Source of the DNA: Rhizobium sp. S152
GTDB taxonomy: Bacteria; Pseudomonadota; Alphaproteobacteria; Rhizobiales; Rhizobiaceae
NCBI RefSeq assembly: GCF_030380735.1
Contig: NZ_JAUDRZ010000003.1
Location: 248,001-312,000, forward strand
Direction: 5' to 3'
Length of the DNA: 64,000 nt
Below are positions 41,736 to 52,763 of the stretch, piece by piece. A model generated the notes under the pieces. It searched no databases. It saw nothing but the letters and a program-made list of their open reading frames with translations, and was not told where the DNA came from. Position 1 is the first letter of the stretch. Each line of letters starts with the position of its first letter. Made by a program: the position numbers and the translations under genes.

Positions 41736-42104
41736 ATGGGGTCGCCGATTTTGAGAACCGTTCTCCGCACGACACTGCCGCTTCTCGTTGTTCTGGTGCC
41801 GACGCTTGCTGCCGCGCAAGGATGGCAGAGCGACGGGCAGGGGACATCCACATGGTCCGTGGCGCCATCGGAAGGGCAGTGCAATGTCAGCCAGGCGAAG
41901 AACCTCGCGCGCCGCGCCGGCATCATCCGCACCGATGTCGTCTATCAGGACAACGATACGCTGACGCTCCGGGGACTGACGGAATGGGGCGAGCGGCGGG
42001 ACATCATCTTCGCCAATGTCCGCGGCTGCCCCGAGATCGGCTTCCAAGACGTGCTGCCCCTGAATCAGCGGCAGACACAGCCGCCGCCAGTTCAGAGACG
42101 CTAA
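41736..42104 (+). CDS. Small exported hypothetical protein
   Basis: The 122-residue protein has a signal peptide (ILRTVLRTTLPLLVVLVPTLAAAQG) and a mature part with two cysteines (EGQCNVSQ, VRGCPEIG) and Gln/Pro-rich C-terminus. ATG 41736 is preferred over an in-frame GTG at 41712 because the signal peptide begins near it. Its stop lies in the A-run of the opposing terminator. No domain is recognised. Confidence 0.65.
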   Translation: MGSPILRTVLRTTLPLLVVLVPTLAAAQGWQSDGQGTSTWSVAPSEGQCNVSQAKNLARRAGIIRTDVVYQDNDTLTLRGLTEWGERRDIIFANVRGCPEIGFQDVLPLNQRQTQPPPVQRR

Positions 42105-42129
42105 AAAAGCCCCGCGGCTGAGCCGCGGG
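42103..42129 (-). terminator. Intrinsic terminator of the alpha-galactoside operon
   Basis: CCCGCGGC (42111-42118) and GCCGCGGG (42122-42129) form an 8-bp GC stem with a 3-nt loop. Read leftward, the hairpin is followed by GC and TTTTTT (A-run 42103-42108). It ends the leftward GH4/agp transcript and overlaps the stop codon of the opposing small gene. Confidence 0.9.
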
Positions 42130-42161
42130 ACTTCTTGAGGCCGTGACCGGGAGAGAGTTGG

Positions 42162-43532
42162 TCAGGCGGCCTGAACCTTGCGCGCCGTGCGCGCCCATGC
42201 CGGCAGCCAGTCGCCGTGCGCGGCCAGCAGTTCGTCCGTCATAGCCCAGATCTGGTCGAGGTCGAGTTCTGCCGCCGTATGCGGGTCCATCATCGCTGCG
42301 TGATAGATGTGCTCGCGATTTTCAGTCATCAGCGCCTGAACCGTCAGCTCCTGCACGTTGATGTTGGTGCGCATCAGCGCGGTAAGCTGCGGCGGGAGAT
42401 CACCGATGAAGGTCGGCTGAATGCCGGATGCATCGACGAGGCAGGGCACTTCGGCGGCGCAATTGGACGGCAGCGAGGTGATGCAGCCGTTGTTGCGGAC
42501 GTTGCCGTAGATCACCGAGGGTTCGCCGGTCCAGACAGAGTTGATGATCGAGGAGGCATATTCCTTCGACTGCTTGACCTCGATCTTGTCGGCCGAGCGA
42601 TAGGCTTCCGCCTGGCCCTTCCAGCGCTCGATCTGCTCGATGCAGCGCTTCGGATATTCGTCGAGCGGAATGCCGAACTTCTCGATCAGGTCCTCGCGAC
42701 CTTCCTTGATGAAGTAGGGCGTGTACTCCGCGAAGTGTTCCGAGCTTTCGGTGACGAAATAACCCAGACGCGTCAGCATCTCGTAGCGCACCTTGTTCGG
42801 GCAACGCGGGTTCCAGCCGGGCTTCGGCGCACGACCCTCGCGGTAGGCGCGCACCAGATCCGGATAGAGGTCCTTGTAGGAGCCGTCGGGCTGGCGATGC
42901 TCGAACTTCAGATAGAAAGCCATGTGGTTGATGCCGGCCGAGCGGTAGCGGATATCCTCGTAGGGGATGTCGAGATCGTGGGCGAGTTCCATCGCCGTGC
43001 CCTGCACCGAGTGGCAGAGACCGACCTGCTTGATGGTGGGATACTTCTCGGCGATCGCCCAGGTATTGATCGCCATCGGGTTGACGTATTGCAGCATGAT
43101 CGCTTCCGGGCAGACGGCGAGCATGTCTTCGCAGATCTTCCACAGATGCGGCACGGTGCGCAGACCGCGCATGATGCCGCCGACGCCAAGCGTATCGGCG
43201 ATCGTCTGGCGCAGGCCGAACTTCTTCGGAATGTCGAAGTCGGTCACCGTGCAGGGCTCATAGCCGCCGATCTGGAAGGCGACGACCACGAAGTCGGCTC
43301 CATCGAGCGCCTTGCGCTGGTCCGAATAGGTCTCGGCCTTGGCCTTTGCGCCCAGCGTCGAGATCAGCTTGTTGACGACGATGGCGCTTTCTTCCAGGCG
43401 CTGCGGATTGATGTCCATCAGGGCGATGGTCGCGCCCGACAGCGCGGGCCGCTGCAGCACGTCGCCGATGATGTTCTTCATGAAGACGGTGGAACCAGCT
43501 CCGATGAAGGTGATCTTGGGGTTTCTTGCCAT
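42162..43532 (-). CDS. Glycoside hydrolase family 4 enzyme (second copy in the locus)
   Basis: The 456-residue NAD- and Mn-dependent glycosidase starts at ATG 43532 after GGAGGATATT. It has the Rossmann motif KITFIGAGSTVFMKNI, the Mn-ligand cysteine and histidine region VGLCHSVQGTAMELA, NPMAINTW, and AGINHMAFYL. The length fits MelA/AglA enzymes. It differs clearly from the GH4 gene at 49700-51166, so the locus encodes two specificities, perhaps alpha-galactoside and another alpha-glycoside. It is the last gene of the leftward operon. Confidence 0.92.
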   Translation of the reverse strand: MARNPKITFIGAGSTVFMKNIIGDVLQRPALSGATIALMDINPQRLEESAIVVNKLISTLGAKAKAETYSDQRKALDGADFVVVAFQIGGYEPCTVTDFDIPKKFGLRQTIADTLGVGGIMRGLRTVPHLWKICEDMLAVCPEAIMLQYVNPMAINTWAIAEKYPTIKQVGLCHSVQGTAMELAHDLDIPYEDIRYRSAGINHMAFYLKFEHRQPDGSYKDLYPDLVRAYREGRAPKPGWNPRCPNKVRYEMLTRLGYFVTESSEHFAEYTPYFIKEGREDLIEKFGIPLDEYPKRCIEQIERWKGQAEAYRSADKIEVKQSKEYASSIINSVWTGEPSVIYGNVRNNGCITSLPSNCAAEVPCLVDASGIQPTFIGDLPPQLTALMRTNINVQELTVQALMTENREHIYHAAMMDPHTAAELDLDQIWAMTDELLAAHGDWLPAWARTARKVQAA

Positions 43533-43553
43533 AATATCCTCCGGCATTGGCAA

Positions 43554-45221
<1,668 letters not shown>

Positions 45222-45235
45222 GTTCTTCACCTCAA

Positions 45236-46369
45236 TCAATAGGGATCGACCGCGTCGCGCAGACCGTCGCCGAGCGCGTTGAACGCGAAGACGGTGACGA
45301 GCACGAAGCCGACGGGAGCGAGAATCCAGGGATAGGTGCCGATCACCGAATAGTTGGCGGTGTCCTGCAGCATCAGCCCCCAGGAGATGAGCGGTGGCTT
45401 CACGGCAAAACCGAGGAAACCGAGGAAGGATTCGAGCAGCACGACGCTCGGGATATGTAGCGTGACGGCAACGATCACGTGGCTCATCACGTTCGGGAAG
45501 ATGTGCTGGAAGATGATGCGCCGGTCGGTCGCGCCGACGGCCATCGCCGCGCGCACATAATCGATGCGGGCGAGCGCCAGCGTCTTGCCGCGCACCTCGC
45601 GCGACATCTGCGCCCAGCCGAGTGCCGACATGACGACGATGACGAAGGCGAGGAAGACGTTGGTCGGCGCCGTCACCGGGATCAGCGAGGTCAGCGCCAG
45701 ATAGAGCGGCAGCTGCGGAAAGGCGAGCACGATCTCCACGAAGCGCTGTACCCAGGCATCGAACGAGCCGCCGAAATAGCCGGAAACCATGCCGACGGTG
45801 GTACCGATGACCGTGACGATGAAGACGACGGTCAGTGCGATGGTGAGCGAGATGCGCGAGCCGATGATGGCGCGCGAGAGCACGTCACGGCCGAACTTGT
45901 CGGTGCCGAGGAAATGCACCGGCTGGCCGTCGACCGAGCCGAAGAAATGGCGGTCGGTCGGGATCAGGCCGAGCAGCCGGTACTCCGACCCCTTGACGAA
46001 GAAACCGAGCAGGCGCGGATTGTCATAGTCGGGGCCGACGATCGGCTGGAAGGTCACCGGATCGAGTTCCTCGGATTCACCCAAGGCATAGACCCGCGGC
46101 GGATAGGTGAGATTGCCGTCCTTGTCGTGGAAGCTCACCATCTGCGGCGGCGCGAAGCCGGTATCGGTGGCCTTGGGGTCCATCGGCGCGAAGAAATCGG
46201 CGAAGACTGCCATCAGGAGCAGCAGGCCGACGAGCACGAGGCCCATCATGCCGGTCCAGGAGCGGCGCAGGCGACGCCAGACGAGCGAAAGATAGCTCTC
46301 GTTGCCGGCTGGATGGCCCGTGACGGTCTCTTCGTGCGGCGGCGGGGGAGCGGAATCGAAGGCGAGCAT
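45236..46369 (-). CDS. agpC: ABC importer permease, DppC/AgpC-like
   Basis: The 377-residue protein has an N-terminal cytoplasmic tail and a first span (MGLVLVGLLLLMAVFADFFAP). A long periplasmic insert of about 110 residues follows, and then five spans. DKFGRDVLSRAIIGSRISL and the EAA-like ARIDYVRAAMAVGATDRRIIFQHIFPN are typical of DppC. The start at 46369 lies just below the stop of the AgpB-like gene. The long periplasmic insert is characteristic of the sugar-type members of this family. Confidence 0.9.
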   Translation of the reverse strand: MLAFDSAPPPPHEETVTGHPAGNESYLSLVWRRLRRSWTGMMGLVLVGLLLLMAVFADFFAPMDPKATDTGFAPPQMVSFHDKDGNLTYPPRVYALGESEELDPVTFQPIVGPDYDNPRLLGFFVKGSEYRLLGLIPTDRHFFGSVDGQPVHFLGTDKFGRDVLSRAIIGSRISLTIALTVVFIVTVIGTTVGMVSGYFGGSFDAWVQRFVEIVLAFPQLPLYLALTSLIPVTAPTNVFLAFVIVVMSALGWAQMSREVRGKTLALARIDYVRAAMAVGATDRRIIFQHIFPNVMSHVIVAVTLHIPSVVLLESFLGFLGFAVKPPLISWGLMLQDTANYSVIGTYPWILAPVGFVLVTVFAFNALGDGLRDAVDPY

Positions 46370-46370
46370 A

Positions 46371-47378
46371 TCAGGCTCCTCCGTACTGGCGGACGCGTGG
46401 GTCCAGCATGGCAAGCAGCATGTCGGCGATGATGTTGCCGACGATGAGCGTGGCGGAAAGAACCATCATGAAAGTGGCGGTGACATAGACGTCGCCGATC
46501 GCCATGGAGCCGACGATGGCCGGGCCGACAGTCGGCAGCGAGAAGATGATCGCCGTCTCGATTTCGCCGGTCAGCATGTAGGGGAGCACGACGCCCTGGT
46601 ACATGACGAGCGGGTGTAGTGCGTTTGGCACTGCATGGCGCATCACGACCGCGCTGCCCGACAGACCCTTGGCGCGGGCCGTTTCGACATATTGCGCGTT
46701 CAGCGTATCCAGGAGATTGCCGCGCATGACGCGCATGTTGTAGGCGAGGCCGCCGAAGGTGGCGATGGCGACGACTGGCCAGACATGGCTGACGAGGTCG
46801 ACGAATTTCGCCCAGGACCACGGCGCGCCGCCATATTGCGGCGAGAAGAAGCTGCCGATCTCCGAGACGTTGAACTGGAAGACGAGGAGGTAGACGATGA
46901 TCAGCGCCATCAGGAAGCGCGGCACCGTCATGCCGAGGAAGGAGACGCCAGAGAGCAGGCTGTCGATCCAGCTGTACTGGCGGGTGGCCGCCCATATGCC
47001 GAAGCCGATGCCGAGAACCGACGCGAAGATGTGGCAGACAAGGGCAAGCAGCAGCGTGCGCGGCAGACGCTCGGCCACGACGTCGGCGACCGGCTTGTTG
47101 TAGAACATGCTGTAGCCGAAATCACCCTGGGTGATGATGCCCTTGATCCAGGCGAAATACTGGATGACCATCGGCTGATCGAGACCATGGGCAACGCGGT
47201 AGGCCTGGGCCTGCGCGTCGGCGGCTTCGAAGGACGCGCCGCTCTGGTTGATCAGCTGGGATCTTATGTAGTCGGCATAGTCGCCCGGCGGAGCCTGGAT
47301 GATCGCGAAGGTCACGATGCTCAGGATGATCAGGACGGGGATGGCGGACGCTATGCGCACGAGCAGGAAGCGTAACAT
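46371..47378 (-). CDS. agpB: ABC importer permease, DppB/AgpB-like
   Basis: The 335-residue protein has six spans with the DppB N-terminus (MLRFLLVRIASAIPVLIILSIVTF). It carries DFGYSMFYNKPV and the EAA-like ARAKGLSGSAVVMRHAVPNAL. It pairs with the DppC-type subunit to form the translocation channel. A 109-bp gap with a GC hairpin separates it from the binding-protein gene. Confidence 0.92.
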   Translation of the reverse strand: MLRFLLVRIASAIPVLIILSIVTFAIIQAPPGDYADYIRSQLINQSGASFEAADAQAQAYRVAHGLDQPMVIQYFAWIKGIITQGDFGYSMFYNKPVADVVAERLPRTLLLALVCHIFASVLGIGFGIWAATRQYSWIDSLLSGVSFLGMTVPRFLMALIIVYLLVFQFNVSEIGSFFSPQYGGAPWSWAKFVDLVSHVWPVVAIATFGGLAYNMRVMRGNLLDTLNAQYVETARAKGLSGSAVVMRHAVPNALHPLVMYQGVVLPYMLTGEIETAIIFSLPTVGPAIVGSMAIGDVYVTATFMMVLSATLIVGNIIADMLLAMLDPRVRQYGGA

Positions 47379-47439
47379 CGGGCTCGTTTCTCCTTGCTGC
47401 CAGTCGCGCCTCTCGGTGCGGCCGGCTTGTTGATCTTGC

Positions 47440-47464
47440 CCGGCCGCGCATGACGCGCGGCCGG
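47440..47464 (-). promoter_or_regulatory. GC hairpin between agpA-like and agpB-like genes
   Basis: CCGGCCGCGC (47440-47449) pairs with GCGCGGCCGG (47455-47464) over 10 bp. It lies after the binding-protein gene in transcription order and has no T-run. It probably protects the upstream message and lowers the amount of permease mRNA. Confidence 0.55.
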
Positions 47465-47487
47465 TCCGTTTCTTCGGGAGGAGAACC

Positions 47488-49575
47488 TTAGTTGATCGGA
47501 CCTTTTTCGCCGGGCTTGCCGGGCAGCTGCTCAGGGAACAGCTCGTATTTGCCCTGCTTGTCGGCGGCCACCCACAGACGTTCGCGGATGACGCTATCTT
47601 CAGCCCAGTTGAACATGAAGATCGGAGTACCAGCCGGCACGTTCGAGAAGCGCTTGTTGATGATCAGCGCACCCGGATATTCCGTGAGCCCGACGGTATC
47701 GACGTTCTCGGTCGCGACCTTCTGGTACTGCTTCATCAGCTCGACGCGCTCGTTGTTGTCCTGGCTCGTCTGGAACTTGGTGACGATATCAACGAGCTTT
47801 TCTTCGTAGGGCATCAGGTCGACCTTGCCGTCCTTGCCGGCGCGGTGCTGCCAGCTGGTGCGCGGTCCGACTGGCGCGAGCTGCTCGGTGTTCTGCACCA
47901 CGGAGGCCAGTTCCGGCGAGCTGCGCTGGATCAGCCAGTCGAAACGACCGCCGTAATGCGCGTCGTCACGCTTCGGGCCGTCGAGGGCATTGAGGATGAC
48001 CTTGACGCCCAGCTTCTCCATCTGGCCGACGACACCCTCGGCGAGGCTCTTGTCGGTTGCATAGCCGTTATTGACCAGCAGCACGATCTCGACGTTCTTG
48101 CCGCCTTCGGTCGATGCGGGGAAGTTCACGAAACCGTCGCCGTCGGTATCCTTCAGGCCGACCTTTTCAAGCAGCGCCTTGGCGCCCTTGAGGTCGAAGG
48201 GATAGTAGACCACGGAGTTGCGGTCGTAGAAGCTCGTGCCCGAGGAGAGACCACCCGGATAGATCGCCGTGAACGGACCCTTGACCAGCGAGTCGCCGAT
48301 CGCCTTGCGATCGAGGCCCATGGTGATCGCCTTGCGGAAGTCCTCGTTGCGGTTCAGTTCACGCACCGCCTGGCTGCGGGCATCCGGTTCACCCCAGCCG
48401 TTGCCGGAGAGGTTCATGCGCATGTTGTAGCCGATCAGGCGCGGGCCGAAGGCGAGACGGGCCGGTGCCGTCTTTTCGGCGGCGCGCTTCAACGACGCCA
48501 CGAAGTTTTCCGGCTGCTCCAGGTTTGAGATGTCGCCGGAGCCGGCAACGGCCTGCACGTCGCGGTCCGCCCAGGTGGAGAGCTTGTAGTGCAGCTCGTT
48601 GAGGTAAGGCAGCTGATTGCCCTTCTCGTCGACCTTCCAGTAGTAGGGGTTGCGGCGCATCACGATGATATCGTCGGGACGATATTCGACCGGCACCCAG
48701 CCGCCCATGACCGGCATGTTCATGTACTCAGGCGGGAAGGCGTTCTTGAACTGGTCGTAGGTGTTCTTCGAATATTTCGGATGCTGGGGCTTCAGGATAT
48801 GCGACGGGCCCGGGCAGAAGCTCGGATAGGCCATCGTGTAGAGGTACTGCTTCGGGAAGGCTTCCTTGAAAGTCCATTCGACCGTGTAGTCGTCGATCTT
48901 CTTCAGCGTGGTTCCCTCGCCGAAGGCCTCGGGCGAGGCGCCGCCGCCGAGCGGCGAGACGTTCGGGTCGATGACCTCGTCTTCCCAATAGAACATGATG
49001 TCGTCGGCGTTGAAGGCGACGCCGTCAGACCACTTGGCGCCTTCGATCAGGTGCATGGTCAGCTTGTGGCCGTCCTCGGACCATTCCCAGCTCTTGGCGA
49101 GGTTCGGAAGCGGCTCGGTGTCCTTGGCTTCGACCTGGAAGAGCGGCGCGGTGCGCGTCAGGCACTCGGAGAGGCCGATGTCGATGCCGCCCCAGCCCTG
49201 CGTCTGGCCGGCGCCGTAGTTCCAGCCTTCCGGCCGGCCGCCGATGACGTGACGCAGCGTATCGCCGTAGACACCGATGCCGTCGACCATGTTTTCGGTC
49301 TTGAAGACCAGCGGCTCCTTGGGGAGGCGGTCCTTGACGGGTGGCAGCTTGCCGGTATCGACGAAGTTCTTCTTCACCCAATCCGGCTCGTTATAGGACG
49401 GCAGCGCCTTGAATTCCTCGATGGTATCGCGCGCCACATACTTGATCTTGCCTTCCGCCGGAAACTGCGGCGGAACGGGCGGTGTCGTCGGCTCGGAGGC
49501 GTAGGCGCTCAAAGCCGAAACGGAGACGCTCAGCGCCAGTCCGGCCAGAACGCCAAGGTTGCGGTAATGTCTCAT
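47488..49575 (-). CDS. agpA: Family-5 extracellular binding protein, AgpA-like
   Basis: The 695-residue periplasmic protein has a signal peptide (MRHYRNLGVLAGLALSVSVSALSAYA) and is longer than ordinary DppA proteins, as are alpha-galactoside binders such as AgpA. Family-5 landmarks include YGDTLRHVIGG, LAKSWEWSEDGHKLTMHLIEGAKWSDG, DIMFYWED and NEDFRKAITMGLDRKAIGD. It follows the melA-like gene and precedes both permeases and the ATPase. Binding of melibiose/raffinose-type sugars is inferred from the neighbours. Confidence 0.9.
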   Translation of the reverse strand: MRHYRNLGVLAGLALSVSVSALSAYASEPTTPPVPPQFPAEGKIKYVARDTIEEFKALPSYNEPDWVKKNFVDTGKLPPVKDRLPKEPLVFKTENMVDGIGVYGDTLRHVIGGRPEGWNYGAGQTQGWGGIDIGLSECLTRTAPLFQVEAKDTEPLPNLAKSWEWSEDGHKLTMHLIEGAKWSDGVAFNADDIMFYWEDEVIDPNVSPLGGGASPEAFGEGTTLKKIDDYTVEWTFKEAFPKQYLYTMAYPSFCPGPSHILKPQHPKYSKNTYDQFKNAFPPEYMNMPVMGGWVPVEYRPDDIIVMRRNPYYWKVDEKGNQLPYLNELHYKLSTWADRDVQAVAGSGDISNLEQPENFVASLKRAAEKTAPARLAFGPRLIGYNMRMNLSGNGWGEPDARSQAVRELNRNEDFRKAITMGLDRKAIGDSLVKGPFTAIYPGGLSSGTSFYDRNSVVYYPFDLKGAKALLEKVGLKDTDGDGFVNFPASTEGGKNVEIVLLVNNGYATDKSLAEGVVGQMEKLGVKVILNALDGPKRDDAHYGGRFDWLIQRSSPELASVVQNTEQLAPVGPRTSWQHRAGKDGKVDLMPYEEKLVDIVTKFQTSQDNNERVELMKQYQKVATENVDTVGLTEYPGALIINKRFSNVPAGTPIFMFNWAEDSVIRERLWVAADKQGKYELFPEQLPGKPGEKGPIN

Positions 49576-49647
49576 CGTCTCTCCCTTTTGTATCGGGGCG
49601 CTTGTCGGCTGCCCCGGTTCTCCTCAACGATCCGGAAACGGGCTTGC

Positions 49648-49681
49648 GGCGATGGCGTCCCCTCCTTGGAACGCCATCGCC
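49648..49681 (-). promoter_or_regulatory. Long hairpin between melA-like and agpA-like genes
   Basis: GGCGATGGCGT (49648-49658) pairs perfectly with ACGCCATCGCC (49671-49681), and CGGG/CCCG sequence outside extends the stem. It lies in the 124-bp gap upstream of the binding-protein start and has no T-run, so RNA processing or protection is more likely than termination. Confidence 0.55.
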
Positions 49682-49699
49682 ACCCGTCCTCCGGGAAAC

Positions 49700-51166
49700 T
49701 TACACGGCCTGCTTGAGCGCCGCTTTCTCGGCGCGGAGCTCGTCGATCGAGCGGACGTTGCGGCGTGCCGCACCTGCCCATTCACGGGTCTTCACCGTCG
49801 ATTTTGCAAGACGCTCCTTTGCCGCCGGAACGGCATCGGCGTACTGCGGCAGCCAGCGGGCCTGGGCGACCACCATTTCGTCCACCATCTGCCAGACTTC
49901 CTCCGGTGTCGAGACCGCACCGACCAGCGGGTCGTGTAGGACGGCGAGCTTCAGAAGATCGATGTCGCCGCTGATGGCGGCATGCACCGACATGCGCTGG
50001 ACGTTGATCGAGGCCATGCAGGTCGCAGCACACGCTTCCGGAATGGTGATGCCGGAGACCATGTTGATGCCGAAGCGATCGACGAAGCCGGGCGATTCGA
50101 TGATCGCATCCGACGGCAGGTTGGTGATCACGCCGTTGTTCTTGAGGTTGAAGTGACCGCGATAGACCCGGCCGGTTTCCAGCGCCTCGAGGATGTGGCT
50201 GGCATGCTCGTTGGAGCGCTTGGCCGGATCGATCGGCTTTTCGGCCGAAGCGAGGAACTGCGGGAATTCCGTTTCGAACCAGTTGCGGGTTTCGGTGGAG
50301 TGGCGGAGATACCCGCCGGTTTCGCCGTGGATCCAGTCGGACATGTCGATCCACTTGGTGATTTCATCAGGCCGCTTGCGATACCAGGGCAGGTATTCGG
50401 ACAGGTGGCCGTTGCTCTCCGTCGAATAGACGCCGAAGCGCTTCAAGACGTCGATACGCAGCTTTTCCTGCTGCGAGAAGACAGGATGCGCCTCGAAGGC
50501 GGCGACCAGCTCGTCCTTGCCGATCTTGCGGCCGTTGAGCTTCAGATCGACGAACCAGGTCTGGTGATTGATGCCCGAGCAGATGTAGTCGAGCTCGGAG
50601 ACCGACTTGGCGCCAAGAACTTCGGCGATCTGTTCGGCGCCGTGCTGGACGCCGTGGCAGAGACCGACGGTATCGACCTTGCCGTATTCGATCGCGGCCC
50701 AGGTGTTCATCGCCATCGGGTTCGCGTAGTTCAGGAACTTGGCGCCCGGTTCGGCAACCTCGCGGATATCCTTGCAGAAGTCGAGGATGACGGGGATGTT
50801 GCGCTGGCCGTAGAGAATGCCGCCGGCGCAGATCGTGTCACCGACGCACTGGTCGATGCCGTATTTCAGCGGAATGCGGATATCGTCGGCATAGGCTTCG
50901 AGGCCGCCGACGCGCACGCAGCTGATGACATAGCGCGCGCCGGTCAGCGCCTCGCGACGGTTGGTCGTCGCCGTCACCTTGGTCGGCAGCTTGTTCGATG
51001 CAACAATCGTGTCGAGGATCTGCTTGATCATCTGCAGATTGTGCTCGCTCATGTCGGTGAGCGCGAATTCGATGTCCCGGAATTCCGGAACGCACAGAAT
51101 GTCGGTGAACAGCTTTTTCGTGAAGCCGACGCTGCCTGCGCCGATGATAGCGATTTTGAAACTCAT
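49700..51166 (-). CDS. melA: Alpha-galactosidase, glycoside hydrolase family 4
   Basis: The 488-residue NAD/Mn-dependent enzyme starts MSFKIAIIGAGSVGFTKKLF and shows the GH4 motifs LNYANPMAMNTW, VGLCHGVQHGAEQIA and CSGINHQTWFVDL. It is the first gene of the leftward agp-like operon and is divergent from an AraC activator. Cytoplasmic cleavage of imported melibiose or raffinose to galactose is expected by analogy with rhizobial melA. Confidence 0.92.
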   Translation of the reverse strand: MSFKIAIIGAGSVGFTKKLFTDILCVPEFRDIEFALTDMSEHNLQMIKQILDTIVASNKLPTKVTATTNRREALTGARYVISCVRVGGLEAYADDIRIPLKYGIDQCVGDTICAGGILYGQRNIPVILDFCKDIREVAEPGAKFLNYANPMAMNTWAAIEYGKVDTVGLCHGVQHGAEQIAEVLGAKSVSELDYICSGINHQTWFVDLKLNGRKIGKDELVAAFEAHPVFSQQEKLRIDVLKRFGVYSTESNGHLSEYLPWYRKRPDEITKWIDMSDWIHGETGGYLRHSTETRNWFETEFPQFLASAEKPIDPAKRSNEHASHILEALETGRVYRGHFNLKNNGVITNLPSDAIIESPGFVDRFGINMVSGITIPEACAATCMASINVQRMSVHAAISGDIDLLKLAVLHDPLVGAVSTPEEVWQMVDEMVVAQARWLPQYADAVPAAKERLAKSTVKTREWAGAARRNVRSIDELRAEKAALKQAV

Positions 51167-51319
51167 GATCCTAGCCTCGATGCGATTAAAATGCCGGGAT
51201 TGGATAACAGGAAGAAGAATAGGCCGCGGGCTTGCGTCCGACGCCGAAAAAGGCCAGAAATCCGGCTTATTCTCCTCCCCGCCACTCCATAAGCCCGGCG
51301 GTGTTCTCTCTCTTGGGGC

Positions 51320-51363
51320 GGATTATGCGTAAAAAAATCGGGGCCGCCAGAGAAGGATTATGC
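51320..51363. promoter_or_regulatory. GGATTATGC direct repeat in the melA-agpT divergent region
   Basis: The 9-bp sequence GGATTATGC occurs at 51320-51328 and 51355-51363, 35 bp apart. Direct repeats are the usual form of AraC-family sites. They lie just before the regulator's ATG, so autoregulation is possible, and within 160 bp of the melA start. The second copy overlaps the likely AAGGA ribosome-binding site. Confidence 0.45.
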
Positions 51364-51367
51364 TTTC

Positions 51368-52258
51368 ATGGGTAATTCTGTGCTGCAGGATTTGATCGAC
51401 CGCGGACCGTCCATGCGCACGGTTTCGCTGCCGCGCGGCCGACAATCCCTGCACACCATGCCGACAAGCACCGGTTACGAGGTTCGCGAGAATGCCACCT
51501 ATGACTGGGACGGCCGAAAGCGCGGGCAGACGCCTTTTACCGTATTGCAGCATACGATCAGCGGCGCGGGCAATCTGCGCTACGAGAATCGCGAGCTCAA
51601 GGTGAAGGAGGGCGAGACGCTGCTGGTACTGGTTCCGCACAATCACCGCTACTGGCTGGAGGATGGCGACCGCTGGGAGTTCTTCTGGATTTCGATGAAC
51701 GGCGAGGAGGCGCTGCGCATCCATCGCTCTATCCTGGCCGTCACCGGCCCGATCCTCAAGCTGCAGCCGCAGACGATCGAGCATCTTGCCGATTGCAGCC
51801 TGCGACTTATCACCGGCGGCGAGACGCCGGGGCTGGCATCGTCGATCGCCTATGAGGCCGCGATGGCGCTCTATGACGACGTGTTCGGTTCGCATCCCGT
51901 GTTCAGCGAGGAATACCGGACGATGCAGCACGTGATCGATTACATCACCGACAATCTGGAGAGACCACTGCCGGTGGAAGACCTTGCAAGGGTGGCCGGC
52001 CTCAGCCGCGCGCACTTCTCGCGAATGTTCGCCGCCAACGAAGGCCTGCCGCCGGCGGAATACGTGCTGCAGAAACGGCTGAAGCGCGCCGTGAAGCTTT
52101 TGACGAAGACCGCCCACATGCCGGTAAAGGAGGTGGCGATCCGCTCCGGCTTCGAGGATGCCAACTACTTCTCCAAGGTCTTCCGTCGCGTCTACGGCAC
52201 CAATCCGACGGAATTCCGCACCACGGGCATGTATGCCAGCGTCGGCAAGCCGCGCTGA
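51368..52258 (+). CDS. agpT: AraC-family regulator of the alpha-galactoside operon
   Basis: The 296-residue protein has an N-terminal cupin-like sensor domain (FTVLQHTISGAGNLRYENRELKVKEGETLLVL, PHNHRYWLEDGDRWEFFW). The C-terminal double helix-turn-helix contains PLPVEDLARVAGLSRAHFSRMFAANEG and the AraC signature MPVKEVAIRSGFEDANYFSKVFRRVYG. It is divergent from the melA-like gene, as AgpT is in S. meliloti, where it activates alpha-galactoside genes. The name rests on family plus context. Confidence 0.9.
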   Translation: MGNSVLQDLIDRGPSMRTVSLPRGRQSLHTMPTSTGYEVRENATYDWDGRKRGQTPFTVLQHTISGAGNLRYENRELKVKEGETLLVLVPHNHRYWLEDGDRWEFFWISMNGEEALRIHRSILAVTGPILKLQPQTIEHLADCSLRLITGGETPGLASSIAYEAAMALYDDVFGSHPVFSEEYRTMQHVIDYITDNLERPLPVEDLARVAGLSRAHFSRMFAANEGLPPAEYVLQKRLKRAVKLLTKTAHMPVKEVAIRSGFEDANYFSKVFRRVYGTNPTEFRTTGMYASVGKPR

Positions 52259-52364
52259 CGGCTACTCCGACAACAACCGTTCCATTCAGGATGGCAGCTA
52301 TGCAGCGCTGTGTATTGGCCTGCGGCGCGGATGACGCTAAGTCGCGCCCGGGAGGTTAGACAGA

Positions 52365-52763
52365 ATGGAGCCTCCGATGGAATTCAACCCGCCTCCCGGC
52401 ATGGAACTCACCCTGCGCACGCTGGCAATGCCGGCCGATGCCAATCCCGCCGGCGATATCTTCGGCGGCTGGGTGATGTCGCAGATGGACCTCGCGGCTT
52501 TCGTTCGCGCCAACGACATCGCCAAGGGCCGCACCGTCACCGTCGCGGTGCACGAGATCGTCTTCAAGAAACCGGTCAAGATCGGCGATACGCTGTGCGT
52601 CTATACCGCGATCGAAAAGGTCGGACGCACCTCGATCACGCTGCGCGTCGAAGCCTGGACCCGCCGGCACTACGAGACCTCGCGCGAGAAGGTGACGGAT
52701 GCCGTTTTCGTCATGGTGGCGGTGGACGACGACGGCAAGCCGCGCCCGATTCCCGCGGACTGA
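52365..52763 (+). CDS. Acyl-CoA thioesterase, YciA-type hotdog fold
   Basis: The 132-residue protein starts at ATG 52365 behind GGGAGG. It has the YciA/BACH hotdog pattern: LAMPADANPAGDIFGGWVMSQMD with the active-site Asn-Pro-x-Gly-Asp-Ile-Phe-Gly-Gly, VAVHEIVFKKPVKIGD and VGRTSITLRVEAW. The family hydrolyses fatty acyl-CoA thioesters in the cytoplasm as a hexamer. It stands alone between the alpha-galactoside and hut regions. Confidence 0.92.
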   Translation: MEPPMEFNPPPGMELTLRTLAMPADANPAGDIFGGWVMSQMDLAAFVRANDIAKGRTVTVAVHEIVFKKPVKIGDTLCVYTAIEKVGRTSITLRVEAWTRRHYETSREKVTDAVFVMVAVDDDGKPRPIPAD

